Assembly: GCF_000002425.4 (NCBI RefSeq)
Contig: NC_037272.1
Span: 1,252,982-1,316,981, forward strand
DNA: 64,000 nt
Direction of reading: 5' to 3'
Source of the DNA: Physcomitrium patens
Taxonomy: Eukaryota > Streptophyta > Bryopsida > Funariales > Funariaceae
The number at the start of each line of letters is the position of its first letter. Position 1 is the stretch's first letter. Positions 37,181 to 51,300 of this stretch are shown here, one piece after another. The notes under the pieces were generated by a model. The model had not been told where the DNA came from. It searched no databases and worked only from the letters and a program-made list of their open reading frames with translations. Both the position numbers and the translations under genes were made by a program.

Positions 37181-39954
37181 ATTGATATATATTATTATAT
37201 AGAATAGACTACCAATATCTTACTAAAAAGACCTTTCAAATGGTTATTTTTGGTCTTTGGTGTTTTTTAGCCATTTTCTTGTATAATTCTTTAATAACAC
37301 CTTACTAATGTTCTTAAGGAACATAAAGTTGTATCATAACATATATATTCCGTTTGTGAAAGAGTTGATATACATATATATAAAGTAAGTTTTGACAAAT
37401 GAAGTTAGTGTGGTATATATTATTTAAGCTTTCAAGAGTTTAGCCAATAATAAGATATATTATATACAAAGAATATCATTCATTATTGATTATTATGAAT
37501 TTGGCAGTGGTAGTTTAGATATACAAATCATAAAAAGTGTTGTCAATATTTTGCTCGTTTAGTGGTCATCATATTTCTAAATAAATAGTCAACAACAACA
37601 TGGTGCTTGCTTGAAACATGGACTATTTTGAAGTAATTTTCTAGAAGGATCATGCTCCGTCATATTGCATAGCTAGTGATTTGTTAAGCAATTGACACTT
37701 CAATTGTGCATAGCACTCATATTTCATAATTAAGGCTATTTTAATATGATTGAAAAATGACTATTTTATGATATTTTAATGATCGCAAAAGTAGTAAGTG
37801 TCATCACAATATATATAGAGATTATATATCTATAAAAACTCTCAATGGATTTTTTGAAGTATTATTTGCTATATAAATTATAAAAAATGTACTTTCTAAT
37901 TTTGAAAGCTAGATATATCAGCAAATATGATTGGCTATAATGTTTATCTTAAAGACTCCATTGACTAAGACATTGATTAATTTATGTTGTCCTAACTAAA
38001 TACAAATTATTGTAATGTTTGAGTCTATTATTGTAGCATTTATGTCAAAAACTTCTAAAGTTGTGGTGATTGAATTGCGTTATTATTATAGATGCATTTG
38101 GAGGTCTAAACTAAGTTCTAGTAGTTTTTCTAATATGATTGTGACTTTCGTAGTATTTAAGATTTTATTCCAAATTGACATATTAATTTGTGTTATTTTA
38201 AGTTTTTTTTTTATCATTATTTTTAAATTGTATAATCTTTTTTAAATTTATAGAAGAAACAATTTATGAGATTCCACATGGTATTCTACTATTTCCAAAT
38301 CTTGATCTTTTTGTAATTGAGTTATTGCAAAAAAAAATGATTGAAATACTCATGCTTGCATCTTTCAATTTGAAAATTATTATATTTGCTTTCTAATCTT
38401 AATTTTTTGTCTAATATGGCGACCATCATGATTTAAACATTAGATAATTTTGATAAAATATGATTAGATATAATGTTTATCTTAAAGCCTCTATTGTGCT
38501 ACAAATGATGGATCTACAATTCCAACAACCATCATTTATATATGATTGTTGATTTTGTTAAAAGTAGTTGTAATAGACTTCATTTAAATATAATATTGCT
38601 ACTTTATTTTGTGGTTTTTTTGTAAGTTGGTTGTTTGGATTCTAAAGATACTATTAGCAAGGTAGTGGTTGTTGATAATTGTTGATGCTACACATAGGTA
38701 GTTGTTATACCAACCTTAGTGGTGGTATATTATGATTAGTAATATCACTAGATTCTCTAGAAATTTCTATTGCCAAGTCTACTATTTTTTGCATCATGGT
38801 AACCTATATATAAATTAATTCTTATTAAAGTGAGATATGAAAATCATTTTGGAAATAATTACATAATACACAATTATCAATTGGTGTTACTAATTTATCA
38901 AATATTTTTTTGAATTGATTGTAAAAGACATCTATTGATTTGTTTGGATATTTCCTAATTACATCTTATGCTTATAATACTTCTTTATTGCTTTTATAAG
39001 TCTTAAATTTCTTTTCAAATAATTTTTTATTTCTTCTTAAGATACAACAAGATATGGTTTTTCAAATCATAGGTCAAAAAAATTACTATTCCTTCTAAAA
39101 ATGTGACAAATATGTTTTTAAGTTCTATTGAATTAATAACTTGGTTAATTTTAACAACATTTTAAAAAAATCACAAGTACTAATTGGGATTATTGTTTAA
39201 TTAAAGTACTAGATAAGAAATGACATATTGTTGTTTCTACCACAATTGATATGGTAATTAGTACAATTGTGAGTACTTGAGTATATATTTTGCTTAATTT
39301 TGCAAAAAATAATGGTATTGTGGTCAAAAAAGTTTCTCTTGATGTAACAATATTCTGTATTTATAATCTTATAGCAAGCTCTTATATCCTTATTTCTATT
39401 TTTGTATTTCTAGTATTCATAACCAGAACTTAGCATTTCATCTATTTTAGAAGATCTTTTGATGGCTCTTCTTCTTCTTCGAAACTTTCTTTTGATGTTT
39501 CTATAAGATCAAGTAGTAGTTTATCTTTACTACCTTCTCTTGTGGAGGTGTCATTTTTTAGAGTCATGTCCCTTGGTACCAATGGTTCATTGAATTGTAC
39601 TTCCAAATGAATAGCCTTGCTCATCATTCATTGCATTCATTGCTTCAAATTAAATAACCATGCCTAGTATGGTCACTAAAATATTAGCTCAAAGTTCTAT
39701 TACTAAGTGACACATCATAAAATAGTAATTTTCATAAAATAATGCATCCATGACATAAACCCTTCTTTTGGTATAGTATTTCTTTGTTATACTATTGAGT
39801 TACAAGTACCTCAAAGACAATGAATCCAAGCTTCTCCTTTATTCATTTAAATACAAAGCATTACAATGTTTTGCATAGTTGTAACTTCTAAAAACATAAC
39901 AAGTAATCTTGTCACTTTTTCTCACATTTGAATGCCTAACTTTTAAAGGAAAAA

Positions 39955-39976
39955 GAAAGAAAGAAAGAAAGAAAGA
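39955..39976. repeat. (GAAA)n microsatellite
   Basis: GAAA units followed by imperfect GA-rich repeats to about 40005, within the presumed 5' LTR of the fossil. This may partly explain why the two LTR copies no longer align in length. Confidence 0.75.
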
Positions 39977-40097
39977 TAGAGAAAGAGAAAAAGAGAAAAA
40001 GAGCAAAGTGTCTCTTTACTAGTTTTTACAATGCCTAATTTTTTTCTTAATCATAGCTTCTATCTTAACTTTGTAATGGTGCTACAACTAATTGTGT

Positions 40098-40182
40098 TTC
40101 TATTCTATTTATTTATTGTATTATCATCCTTCTTTGTTGCAATATTTTTTGAAGATTGCTAAAATTATCTAAGGTACTAACA
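40098..40182 (-). repeat. Probable 5' LTR start of the Ty3/gypsy fossil
   Basis: Partner of the repeat ending at 32862, 7.3 kb apart in direct orientation, fitting a retrotransposon length. The divergence is high, so the insertion is old. A stretch near 39693-39704 weakly resembles a tRNA-Met primer-binding site, which would make the LTR about 475 bases; that is tentative. No matching target-site duplication was found. Confidence 0.5.
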
Positions 40183-41327
40183 ACATTTAATAAAAATATT
40201 ATTTTTAAATTTACCAAAAAATATTTTTAAAAGAATACAAAATTGATATTATATGTTTCAAAATAATTTAATTCATAATAAATAAAATATTTTACTCTAA
40301 ATTTTTTATTATTTTTTTTTACCTTAAATATAAACTAAAGAAATTTTAGAATATTAAAAAATATCTACAAAGTTTTTTTTAGGTCTTTGGAAATCTTTAA
40401 GATGTTATAAAATATTTAATAATTTTTTTAGAATATTCTATTGTTATCTAGAAGTTTTGAAAAGTATTTCATTATCCTTTAGAAGCTATTATAATCATTT
40501 TTTACCATCTTAAACTTTTAGCATTCTAAAGATTTCTATAGAAGATTTATTAGACTTTTGATACGTTCCATGTGTCTAAAAACCACTCATTGAAGATTCT
40601 ATAGGACCTTTTAGTCATAATGTAAATAACAAAATCAAGCCAATGAATACCTTTTCATTGTTATTATTAATTTTAGAAAAATCTAAATGTTGTATTATTC
40701 TTAGACTTATATTTGGTCTTCCTTCTTATACTTCTTTGCCTTTTGATTCCTTTTCTTTGCATCAATATTAATTTTTTAGGTTTATTTCTATATACATATA
40801 CAAAAAAAAAAATTAACATTGTTAAAATACTCCTATAAAAAAATCAGAATGTTACTAATGTTATATTGAGTTAAACTTTTGTAAATCAATATCAATCTAA
40901 TTTCTATTTAATTTTTATATTTGAAATATCTTAAAATATTATATTTTATTTTTTCAATAGTATAAATTATTGATTAATTATGTGAGATTCTATTTGTATT
41001 TTATTAAGGTATTAGTAATTTATTAAATTTTTTATTTATATAAATATTTTTAAAATAACTTACAATACAATCCAACATTTTAAAATATTTAATTTGATAT
41101 TTTAAATAAAAATATAATAACATAAATTAAATTGATATAATTCATATATATAATATATATGATTATGTCTTATGCTTGACAATGTAGCTATCCTATAATA
41201 ATTGTAAAAATTGTTATATGGTAAGAAAGTTTTTTCTTTTTATAACTACATGTAATGTTTTTCAATTATAAACTTTTAAATAGTTTTATATTAAAAAACA
41301 CTATGTAGCTAGTCCAATATATTAGTA

Positions 41328-41329
<2 letters not shown>

Positions 41330-41370
<41 letters not shown>
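41330..41370. repeat. (TA)n microsatellite
   Basis: About 20 pure TA units in the desert. Confidence 0.9.
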
Positions 41371-41374
<4 letters not shown>

Positions 41375-42353
41375 AAAATCATACTCCAAAGAAATTATAT
41401 TTATTTTTAAAATTATATTAAATATTAAAATAACCAATTACATTAAAATCAAGTAATAGATATAAATACTATAATTTTTTTATTAAATAATTAATAAAAT
41501 TAGTGATGATGTATAATATTGCTAAAACAATATTTTAAAAAATCATATAGATGATGCACGATTCTCTTTGATTGAAATAAGTAAATTTAGGCATAAAAAA
41601 TAAATTAATTTATCTTGCTTAAACGTGTGTTTGCTAGAATATTTTATGCTACTATATCCAGTATATTAATATTATCACGCAATTTTTATTCCACTTTTGG
41701 TCAATGAGCATGGAAGTATAAACATGTTGATTGTTAATGTTTTAATAAGCATCTTATCATTTACTTAATGACTAGAGTTTTGACATTTTTTCTAATTATT
41801 TTTTTGATAGATGCCAATATTTTTAAATAATTATTAAAAAAATATAATTCACTTTAGATAATCTTTTCAAAACCAGGATTGAATTCGCATCTTTACTTAA
41901 ACACATATTTGTGATATTTTAAGTTTGAAATTCATTTAAAATTTAAAATATAAAAATGACATATATTTTTTGGAATTATAAATAAATCCATTTGATTTAG
42001 ATATTTCATAGCATAAGGTTATCTTTGCTAAATAGAATGCATTGTTCCCTGAAAAGAAGTAAGATTTTCAATAAAATGTTTTGTACAGAGTTTGATTTAC
42101 TGCCCTTTGAGAGATAGAACAAACACTTTTAAAGGCAAAAGTTGTGGGGACTTGATTTATTGCTTGACATTTAGTGCTTGCCATTTATAGAAATTTTGTA
42201 GTAAAAATAGCCTTTCACAAATAAATACATTTCTTTGCCACATGTTGCAACTAAAAAATACCACAAACATCACATGTATTCATTGTAGTAATATTAAAAA
42301 GGATGTGGCCAGATATGTCCTACTACCATTTCTCTCTACTTTTTTACTTCTTA

Positions 42354-42354
<1 letters not shown>

Positions 42355-42387
<33 letters not shown>
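42355..42387. repeat. (TA)n microsatellite
   Basis: About 16 TA units directly at the boundary between desert and the next GC-richer island. Confidence 0.9.
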
Positions 42388-42390
<3 letters not shown>

Positions 42391-42605
42391 ATTCATTTTC
42401 TTAATGTGAATAAGAAACTTGTGAGTGTTTCATGCAGCTAGTTCAGCAGGCAATTTGCAACTAAGTGCCAGGTCACCTCCCAAGACCAAGCAAATCATCC
42501 CATGTCATTACTGAGATGGCACCCTGGAATTAGGGTTTAGGGCATGAAGGGGCCTTGGAATGGGGCATGCAAACTGAGCTGAAGGTCAGCACATACATTA
42601 CTTAC

Positions 42606-42634
42606 TGACTTACTTACTTACTTACTTACTTACT
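42606..42634. repeat. (ACTT)n microsatellite
   Basis: About seven tandem ACTT units. Confidence 0.85.
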
Positions 42635-42887
42635 TGCAGTCCATCTGAAACCCTATCTCCATTTTGTGTGAGTGTGAGTGTGTGTGGAAAAGCTTGCATG
42701 GGTCATCCATCAATCCCTCCTCAGGCCCCTGGGGGAACTTATGAGGGAAAGGCTGTGCTCCTGCATGGCTTCAATAATGGGGACAGAATTAGGAGTTGGA
42801 AATTGACATTGAGATTGGATTTGATTTTGTTGCTGCTGCTGTTGATGCCCCTCTTTCCCACCACCCTTTTTTTTTGGGTAGAGAGTA

Positions 42888-42900
42888 CCCCCCCCCCCCC
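42888..42900. repeat. Poly-C run
   Basis: Thirteen consecutive C preceded by a T run and a GGG block. A second run of twelve C lies at 43569-43580. Such runs are striking in this AT-rich window. Confidence 0.85.
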
Positions 42901-43772
42901 ACCAAGACTTACACACAAACTCCTTTGGGGGGCGTTTTGTCCTTTGCAAGGCCCAATATAGAGAATTGAGCTGCTGCTGCTGCTTCTATGTACTTGCTAC
43001 ACCCTGTGTGTATTCATTCATCCACACATCCATTTTGGCATTCATTCAGGTTCATTCATCTGCCCCACAGCATCACTTTGCTGGGATGTTCCCAGCCAGG
43101 AATAAACAAAACATTCACACATGTGCATGTTACCAATATTAGCCTGTGGGAGATAGATAGTTAGAATAGAATAGTAGTTGTCGTCTTGCCCACCCCAGCT
43201 TCTGACAATGCAGGAGCCCATTTGTGGCTCACTTTCTGTGAATTACATATACAGTCACACATATGTTTCATGCAGATAGATAGGATTGGTTCACAATGAT
43301 GGAGGAGTCTGTACATGTACCCAAGTTCCCAATTGTGAGACCAAAGGCCGTTTCAAAAGGAGCCCCCCCATGCCTCCTCTTCCCTTCTTCCTCCTTTGCT
43401 CCATGACTTCTCATTATACTTTTATCATTCATCCATCATCATTCATCATCCATCATGCATGCAAGCCCTGCAGCCAGCATCAGATTGGTTCAGTGTTGGG
43501 GTTGCCTCCCCTACACACAATTGAATTGGTAGAGTGGAGTGATAGGTGAACACACTTCCTTGCTTGTGCCCCCCCCCCCCTTTGGCCCTTTGCCTTTGCC
43601 TTCCCACCTTCCATGACTTATTTGATTCTGTGATCATCATCAGACGTGCTCTGGCTTTCATCTCAAGAGCACCGAAGATCGGGTACTTAGGGAGTGAGGG
43701 GGGGAATTGGAAAAATGAAAAATGCTCAGGTTTTCAAAAGGTAAAGGTGGATTGAGGCCATGCGTGTGGTAC

Positions 43773-43783
43773 CACGTGATAAG
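43773..43783. promoter_or_regulatory. Overlapping G-box and I-box
   Basis: CACGTG (43773-43778) shares its last G with GATAAG (43778-43783). Both are plant light- and stress-promoter elements. With no gene assigned nearby this could be chance. Confidence 0.3.
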
Positions 43784-43960
43784 ATAATCACTGAATGTAT
43801 CAATTGGGTAGTTCTCTTGGTAACCTCAGCTCCCTCATAACAAAATGAACAGGGATATTCTAACTTGGAAAATGATTTCTTTTTCATTGCATTGATGTCC
43901 CTGCTATTAGGAATTCCAATGCTGAGTTTTGTTGTGTGAATTGGATCCACTACATGTTTG

Positions 43961-45400
43961 AGTCTAAGTTGTAATTGGTTCTTGAATTTTTGTTCTTTGT
44001 TAGCTCAATTGGTAGACAAGTTTGGTGGATTGTGGTTTTTTTTACTAGCAAAGGTTGCTTTGTCTTTTGAAGATGAGGAGAAATGATTTGTGAAAATGAA
44101 TCCCTAAAATTCCTGAAAACAATTATGTTTTACGTCAATTGGAGTAAATCTATATATATATATATATATATATATAGATATTTTCATGAATATACTATCT
44201 GAAATATAAAATATAAAATATTTTTATTTTATTAAGATGTATGTCTGTATTTATGTATTTTTAAATATGATAAAAATCATATTACGTAAAGAATATCATA
44301 ATATGATATATGAATATTTATTTATTTATGTCTTTATTTGAATGTGTTTATATTTAAAAGGTAAAATTCAATATCAAATCAACATACATTGTAAATTTAA
44401 AATCATAAACATCATCATGCAACTTGTGATAATAAAACCGTGTTATTTAAACAATAAAATTTTAATGCATGTCAAGAACTGTTATAAATGTAAAGTAAAA
44501 TTAACTAAAACAAATTCGGCCAATTATTCCTTGAAATATAAAAATAAAAGGAGAAATCACAATAATTTAAGAATTCCAAATCCGCTAACATCAAGCATTT
44601 GTTAATTAGTATTCTAGTTTATTGACAAATCACTCCAATCACTAATAATCTTAACCCAATTGCTTTAAGTAATATTGCACTTTTATGTAGCCGCATAGGT
44701 CCGTTGCTACTACCTCGATGTTCTTCTTAATGAAAAAACTGCATAGATTGCTATGGTAATATTATATTCTGGATTTTCGAGTTTTTAATTTTGTTTCTTA
44801 GAGAGAAGCTACAAGTACTGAGACTTCAGTCAGGTAAAACCAATTAACAATTTCAATATATCTATATATATATATATATATATATATAACGCAACATATG
44901 TATATACGCATATATAAATAGTGGAGAGAAATGAGTGAATCCTTTCAATGCATTTTATCACATCAAAAGATGAAGGTAGTAGGTCAAGAATAATTATGAG
45001 GAAGAAAATCTATAATTCCGATCTATCACGGATTGCAATACAACACATGGTTTTGATAAACACAATATTAAAAAGTAATCAGGAAGAAGTTCATTCAAAA
45101 TGCTGAAAGCTGTCAATACATTATCAAGACAGTCACAAACAATCTCTTCGGTGGTGGAACAAAGTGAGAGTCAAGTTCAACTCAGTAAGGCGTACATGGC
45201 TCTTGCATAAAAGAAAAAAGAAAAAAGAAATGAATAAATAAATTCGCACACATAAGTTAATCCTCTTAATTACATCTGATGCTTCTGATATAAAGGATGC
45301 AACACTTTGGACAGAGTGACCATGATCAGGTATATTTATAGTTTTTTTCCAAACACGAGAACAAAACGAAACAATTAATCGAATAAAGCCATATTTCTTT
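43961..45400. other. AT-rich spacer, no gene seen
   Basis: AT-rich with TA tracts at 44150-44175 and 44861-44887. A Lys/Asn-rich frame at 44342-44605 is a composition artefact. Confidence 0.5.
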
Positions 45401-46395
45401 TAGTGAAATTGCTGTGAATGCAGTCTGCGTTCCAGGTTTCGAAACGTCTGCCGTCGAACAAGAAAGTGGGCACCAATCTGGGGATTTGTGACGATCCTAG
45501 TTTCTATGGTAAAAAATTACGAGGGATGGCAGCTTGAGTAACCTTCCGTGCACGTTAACTTGACAACAGACAAGTGATGATTGGTAATGTACAAAAACCA
45601 GGAGGATGGAGCTTCAGGAAATGCGTTGATCGAAAACCAGACTGGGTTTAGAAAATTAATCATTTAAGTTATTTGTTTACTTTATGTCTGATGGTGTTGC
45701 TGAGAGAGTGGGGGGAAAGATCGGAAGTCCGACTCTGTGCTCCCTGGTTCAAAGCGTGGAAACAAACAATAGTTTAGCTCATCGTGCACATTTCTGGTCT
45801 GAGCTGATCAGGCAGCTATCTTTGCAGTACTGGTTGGAAGTACGCGAGTACTGTAGATTTGAGGCCGCTGTCACAGATAGCTCGACACGCTCCAAAAATT
45901 TCTTGCATTTGGTCGCACCCAAGGAGATCTTTAGCCTGAGGTCATGTTGATGATTGTAGGCTCCTTTCCAGTCTTCCGGATCGTGACCGTAAAAGGTTTT
46001 TTTGGGGCCGCCATCAAAATTAATGAGACACCGAGGCTGAATCACCAGTAGTCAGACTGCAAGTGCACAAAAGAGGACGGTCTTAGCTGCTGTGTGCAGG
46101 AATCTGAAGGGTCAGCACACAACCAGGCTAGCAGAATTTTTGTCTGGATTTGAGTTCCTTCGCAGGGTGCAAGATTGCCCCAAGAACCAAAATTTTCCTG
46201 GATGCAGGGCTCAGTGGACCGCATGCATAAAAAGGACTCCCTGTACACAACAAGGAGGCAGTTCACCAGGCAGAGACTCCAACATCAGCTAGCGCATCTG
46301 ATACCATTCACCCACACACACAAGTTAGTTCTAGATTTAGAGAAGTCCCCACCATCAACCGGTGCGTTGTAGTAATTTGCGACGACACTGGAAAC
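45401..46395 (+). promoter_or_regulatory. 5' flank of the cytokinin dehydrogenase gene
   Basis: Gene-like composition begins about 1 kb before the CKX start codon. Overlapping frames on both strands (45684-46292) show no family. A CATAAAAAGG stretch at 46225-46234, about 165 bases before the ATG, is a possible TATA element. No cytokinin-response array was noticed. Confidence 0.4.
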
Positions 46396-48392
<1,997 letters not shown>

Positions 48393-49990
48393 GATGTCTT
48401 CAGGACGATGCCACAAATTCCAAATTCAACATTTAGATTAGGTCTAGTTTGTACCCTGATCAAGAGCTTTAACCTCAACTTCGAACAAGTGCTCGGAGCG
48501 AAGGGTTAATCAATTTATTGCTAATTCGTAGAGCGATTGGCGCCAACCTTAGGTTCATCAACAGCCGAAATGCCGTAGATAGCGCGCAGACAACATTCAA
48601 GGTGAAAGGATTGTAAATAATCAAAGGTATGATCCTCAGAGTTGGTAAATTTCAAGCTGAAGGAGTGGCAGTGCTGGCTAAGCTGAGGGAAGAACTTTCA
48701 CCTCACGGGAATTGATATTATCCTGATGGCTGGCATTGCCTGTCAGCAACATATGTGAGGGTGTGATGACATTATGTGCTTGATCCGAATTTAGATTGAA
48801 CATAACAAGTTTGATGATGATCTCTAAGCCTGGTCTAAATTGAGGGATTCAGAGGTAGTGAAGATTCACATTGCTGACTTTATTCCTTTGAGAAGTCAAT
48901 TTGAGGACTTGGAGTTTAGGGGATTTGTTTTTCTTGTCAATCAACTTGACTCTCTATTTGTGAATACTCTTGTCAGTGTATTAAGAAAACGTAACCAATT
49001 ATATAATACTTCATTCAAAACTGTTATTGCAACAAAGTAAACAGGACCCGATGTTCTCAACTATAAGCAAAGGGAGAAGAAACAATTCTGTAAGCCATAT
49101 CAAAAATTTGTTACTGCGATCATTGGCACTGTCTCCAGAATTATTTCAGTGGAATGCCTTTTTAGCATAGAATGGAGTTTTCCACACAAGAAAGAAGCCC
49201 TTCTCCATGCCTTGCTTGAATGGAAGATTTTTCATCAATTTGCAAAATAAATCACAAAAGCAAACTGCAATGAACTGCTCTACAGTCAATCCTAACACTG
49301 AAATGGTGCCCAGATGGAAAATTTGGGAGGTACTCAAAGGTACCCGAATGCACACTCTGATGATAACTTCTGCTTTGTGTGTAGCGTTGGACAATCTGCC
49401 AAATTTACAAAACAATGATGCGTTACAGATACAGGTTAACTACGGGATTGGCAAGTGAATGAAATGCATTAACATAGCATTGTGGACCGAACTCTGATGT
49501 ACATACTAGTACTGAGTGCACCCATATAAAAGTGAAGGCGTTGTGGCAGTTTGGTACCAGCTCCTGACTCTTGCACACACTTCCCAGTAATGTTTTGTTA
49601 CAGATTAAGACGTTTCCTTCTCAGGCCCACGGTAAGGAGCACTTCAATTCAATCACCAAAGGTGTTCTATGAGTGAAGTCTCTGTTTGCGTCTACTTTAG
49701 TGAATCACTTTATAGTCCTTCCAAACCAAAGCAAGCGGGAAATATTTTCCAAAAAAATTGGGCCGGTGATTGAATGTTTGCTCTGTCAACACACCAACAG
49801 ACTGGACGAGAGGATGGTTTTATGTACAGTACCAGACGAGAAGATAAGGATAAGATGAGCTGCAAGCCTTCCGAGTGCGTTCTTGGCTAGCCATGAAAAA
49901 GATTCGATGACTCCTCCACATCAGACCCAGTATCTCACTTGAATTGGCTGCAGCAACTACCAACTTTATTTTCTGACTTCATAGGCGATA
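48393..49990. other. 3' flank of CKX and intergenic sequence
   Basis: Ordinary composition with small frames on both strands (48840-49040, 49207-49458 on +; 49146-49415 on -), none with a recognisable domain. The CKX 3' UTR should occupy the start. Confidence 0.4.
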
Positions 49991-51300
49991 ATTACAGTAG
50001 GTAAGAAACCATGCGGCGGTCAATCATATCTATGAGAAAGTTCACAATTAGGGAATTATATTCTGGTTGTAACTTCAGTGTCATATATTCAAAGGACCTA
50101 AATCCGTAAATTCCTTCCGCTACTTGGCGTGGATGTTCAAGTACGTGGGGTCTGACAACACCCCGGACGGCGTCGTCTGCGTCCAGTACTTGATGTAATA
50201 AACCAACCTTGACCCCCATCCTCTAGAGACTTGTTGAAATGTACTCCGGGGTACAATAAGCGCTGATTCAACTGCTCAAACCATCAAGAAATGCGTGCCT
50301 GCGCGTCGGCACCGGAATTCCTGTGGACTAACTGCTGCTGAACACGCCTCCGCTCTCGATCAAGACCACTACAACCTACCCCTTGCCTCTGTACACTTAC
50401 AGCGAACGCGCTCTGGTTGTGACAGTTACTGTGGTTCCACTCGGCTGCTTCAGTTCCGACAGCGTACCTAACTAAGGGGTCCAGGTGGGCATCGGACCAT
50501 GACTGGAGTTCCTCGCAAAGAATGCTTGGATTGAGCTCCTGAACCAGAATCCGTATGCCACTGTGATTAGCACGATGTGCGCGGGGCCAATTGACACTGT
50601 TAACTGTACAACCAGAGCGACGATTTCGTAGAGGGAAGTCTTGGCAGTCAACCTGGTTCAGGTGGAAGCTGTCGCACCCTGCTGGTACAGGCAGTTTGCT
50701 CAGCCAGCGACAGCCTGTTAGGTCTGCGATCAGGTTCATGTTGGGTGTGCGACCTGGCTAGTCAGATTTGCCGGAGTTCTTCAGATACTAGTAGTCTGAA
50801 ACCAACTCCTTGGAAGACATCTTTGGAGGTTTCAGGTTGCCCATATACTGCTCGGCAATCTCGAGCAGGTGGGGAACTCAAACAGTCGGTATGAACTAGT
50901 TTAATAGAGCAGGAAGACAGCAGATTCCCTGCTCTCAGTGTTAATGAAGTGGCGGAAGATGCCACGACCCGATTTCCATTGAAATGGTGAGTGCTTTATC
51001 ACTCTGGGGACAAACTTCTCAGACCGGGCTTGAATTCATCACCACCCTTACTGCTACTGCTTCTCCGAGGTGCTTCCCCAGCCTCTCCCGTCGCTCCATG
51101 AGCCCTAGAGCTGAGAGCTGACGATTCAGCAGGCGTATGATACAGAAACTTCTTGAGCAAATGAGAAGTAGTGGAATAGTATGTTGCACAATGGCCAACT
51201 TGGTTGTGTGAGTTCCAGTGCTTTTGAGTGAAAAAGGAGCTCGCCACTGCCCTAGACTTGCATGCTCGACGAGAAAGCCTCAACCAAATCACAAAATAAT
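49991..51300. other. GC-richer patch with unassigned open frames
   Basis: Several frames stay open on both strands: 49992-50219, 50284-50739 (about 150 codons), 50762-50965 and 50999-51292 on minus. A + strand stretch at about 50080-50205 also reads like a plausible terminal exon after an AG acceptor, with codons ending mostly in G or C and a double stop. I could not link these into one gene or recognise a family. The patch may be an orphan gene, a relic, or chance. Confidence 0.25.

Larger units (their letters stand above)
32576..40182 (-). mobile_element. Decayed Ty3/gypsy LTR retrotransposon (fossil)
   Basis: A minus-strand relic recognised mainly by its pol region. Between about 37180 and 36780 the conceptual minus-strand translation follows the plant Ty3/gypsy integrase pattern (zinc-binding end, then the catalytic core). 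About 37730-37540 resembles the tail of RNase H before integrase. Acidic protein-like stretches lie near 39627-39442 (5' part) and 33590-33425 (3' part). Related stretches starting TGTTAG on the minus strand lie at 40182 and 32862 and look like the outer parts of two LTRs. The copy is broken throughout, with very many breaks and wholesale TpG/CpA enrichment, and looks old. The space before RNase H is too short for a complete gag-pro-RT, so it may be internally deleted. The left end is approximate. Confidence 0.7.
40183..42400. other. AT-rich desert flanking the retrotransposon fossil
   Basis: Very AT-rich sequence without gene-like frames. It includes a (TA)n tract at 41330-41370 and another at 42355-42387 close to the next island. 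Origin unknown. Confidence 0.5.
42400..43960. other. GC-richer island, no protein family recognised
   Basis: Composition is ordinary and rich in simple motifs: (ACTT)n, CTG runs, ATTCATC runs and two poly-C runs. Frames of 70-100 codons on both strands overlap these repeats and look like chance. The island could be a non-coding transcript or promoter region. It has no partner gene within reach on either side. Confidence 0.35.

Noticed and set aside
44000-44075. tRNA-like A-box (TAGCTCAATTGGTAGA) suggesting a tRNA gene or tRNA-derived SINE
   Set aside because: No B-box, T-arm or acceptor-stem pairing follows; the sequence runs into a T tract. The match is probably chance.
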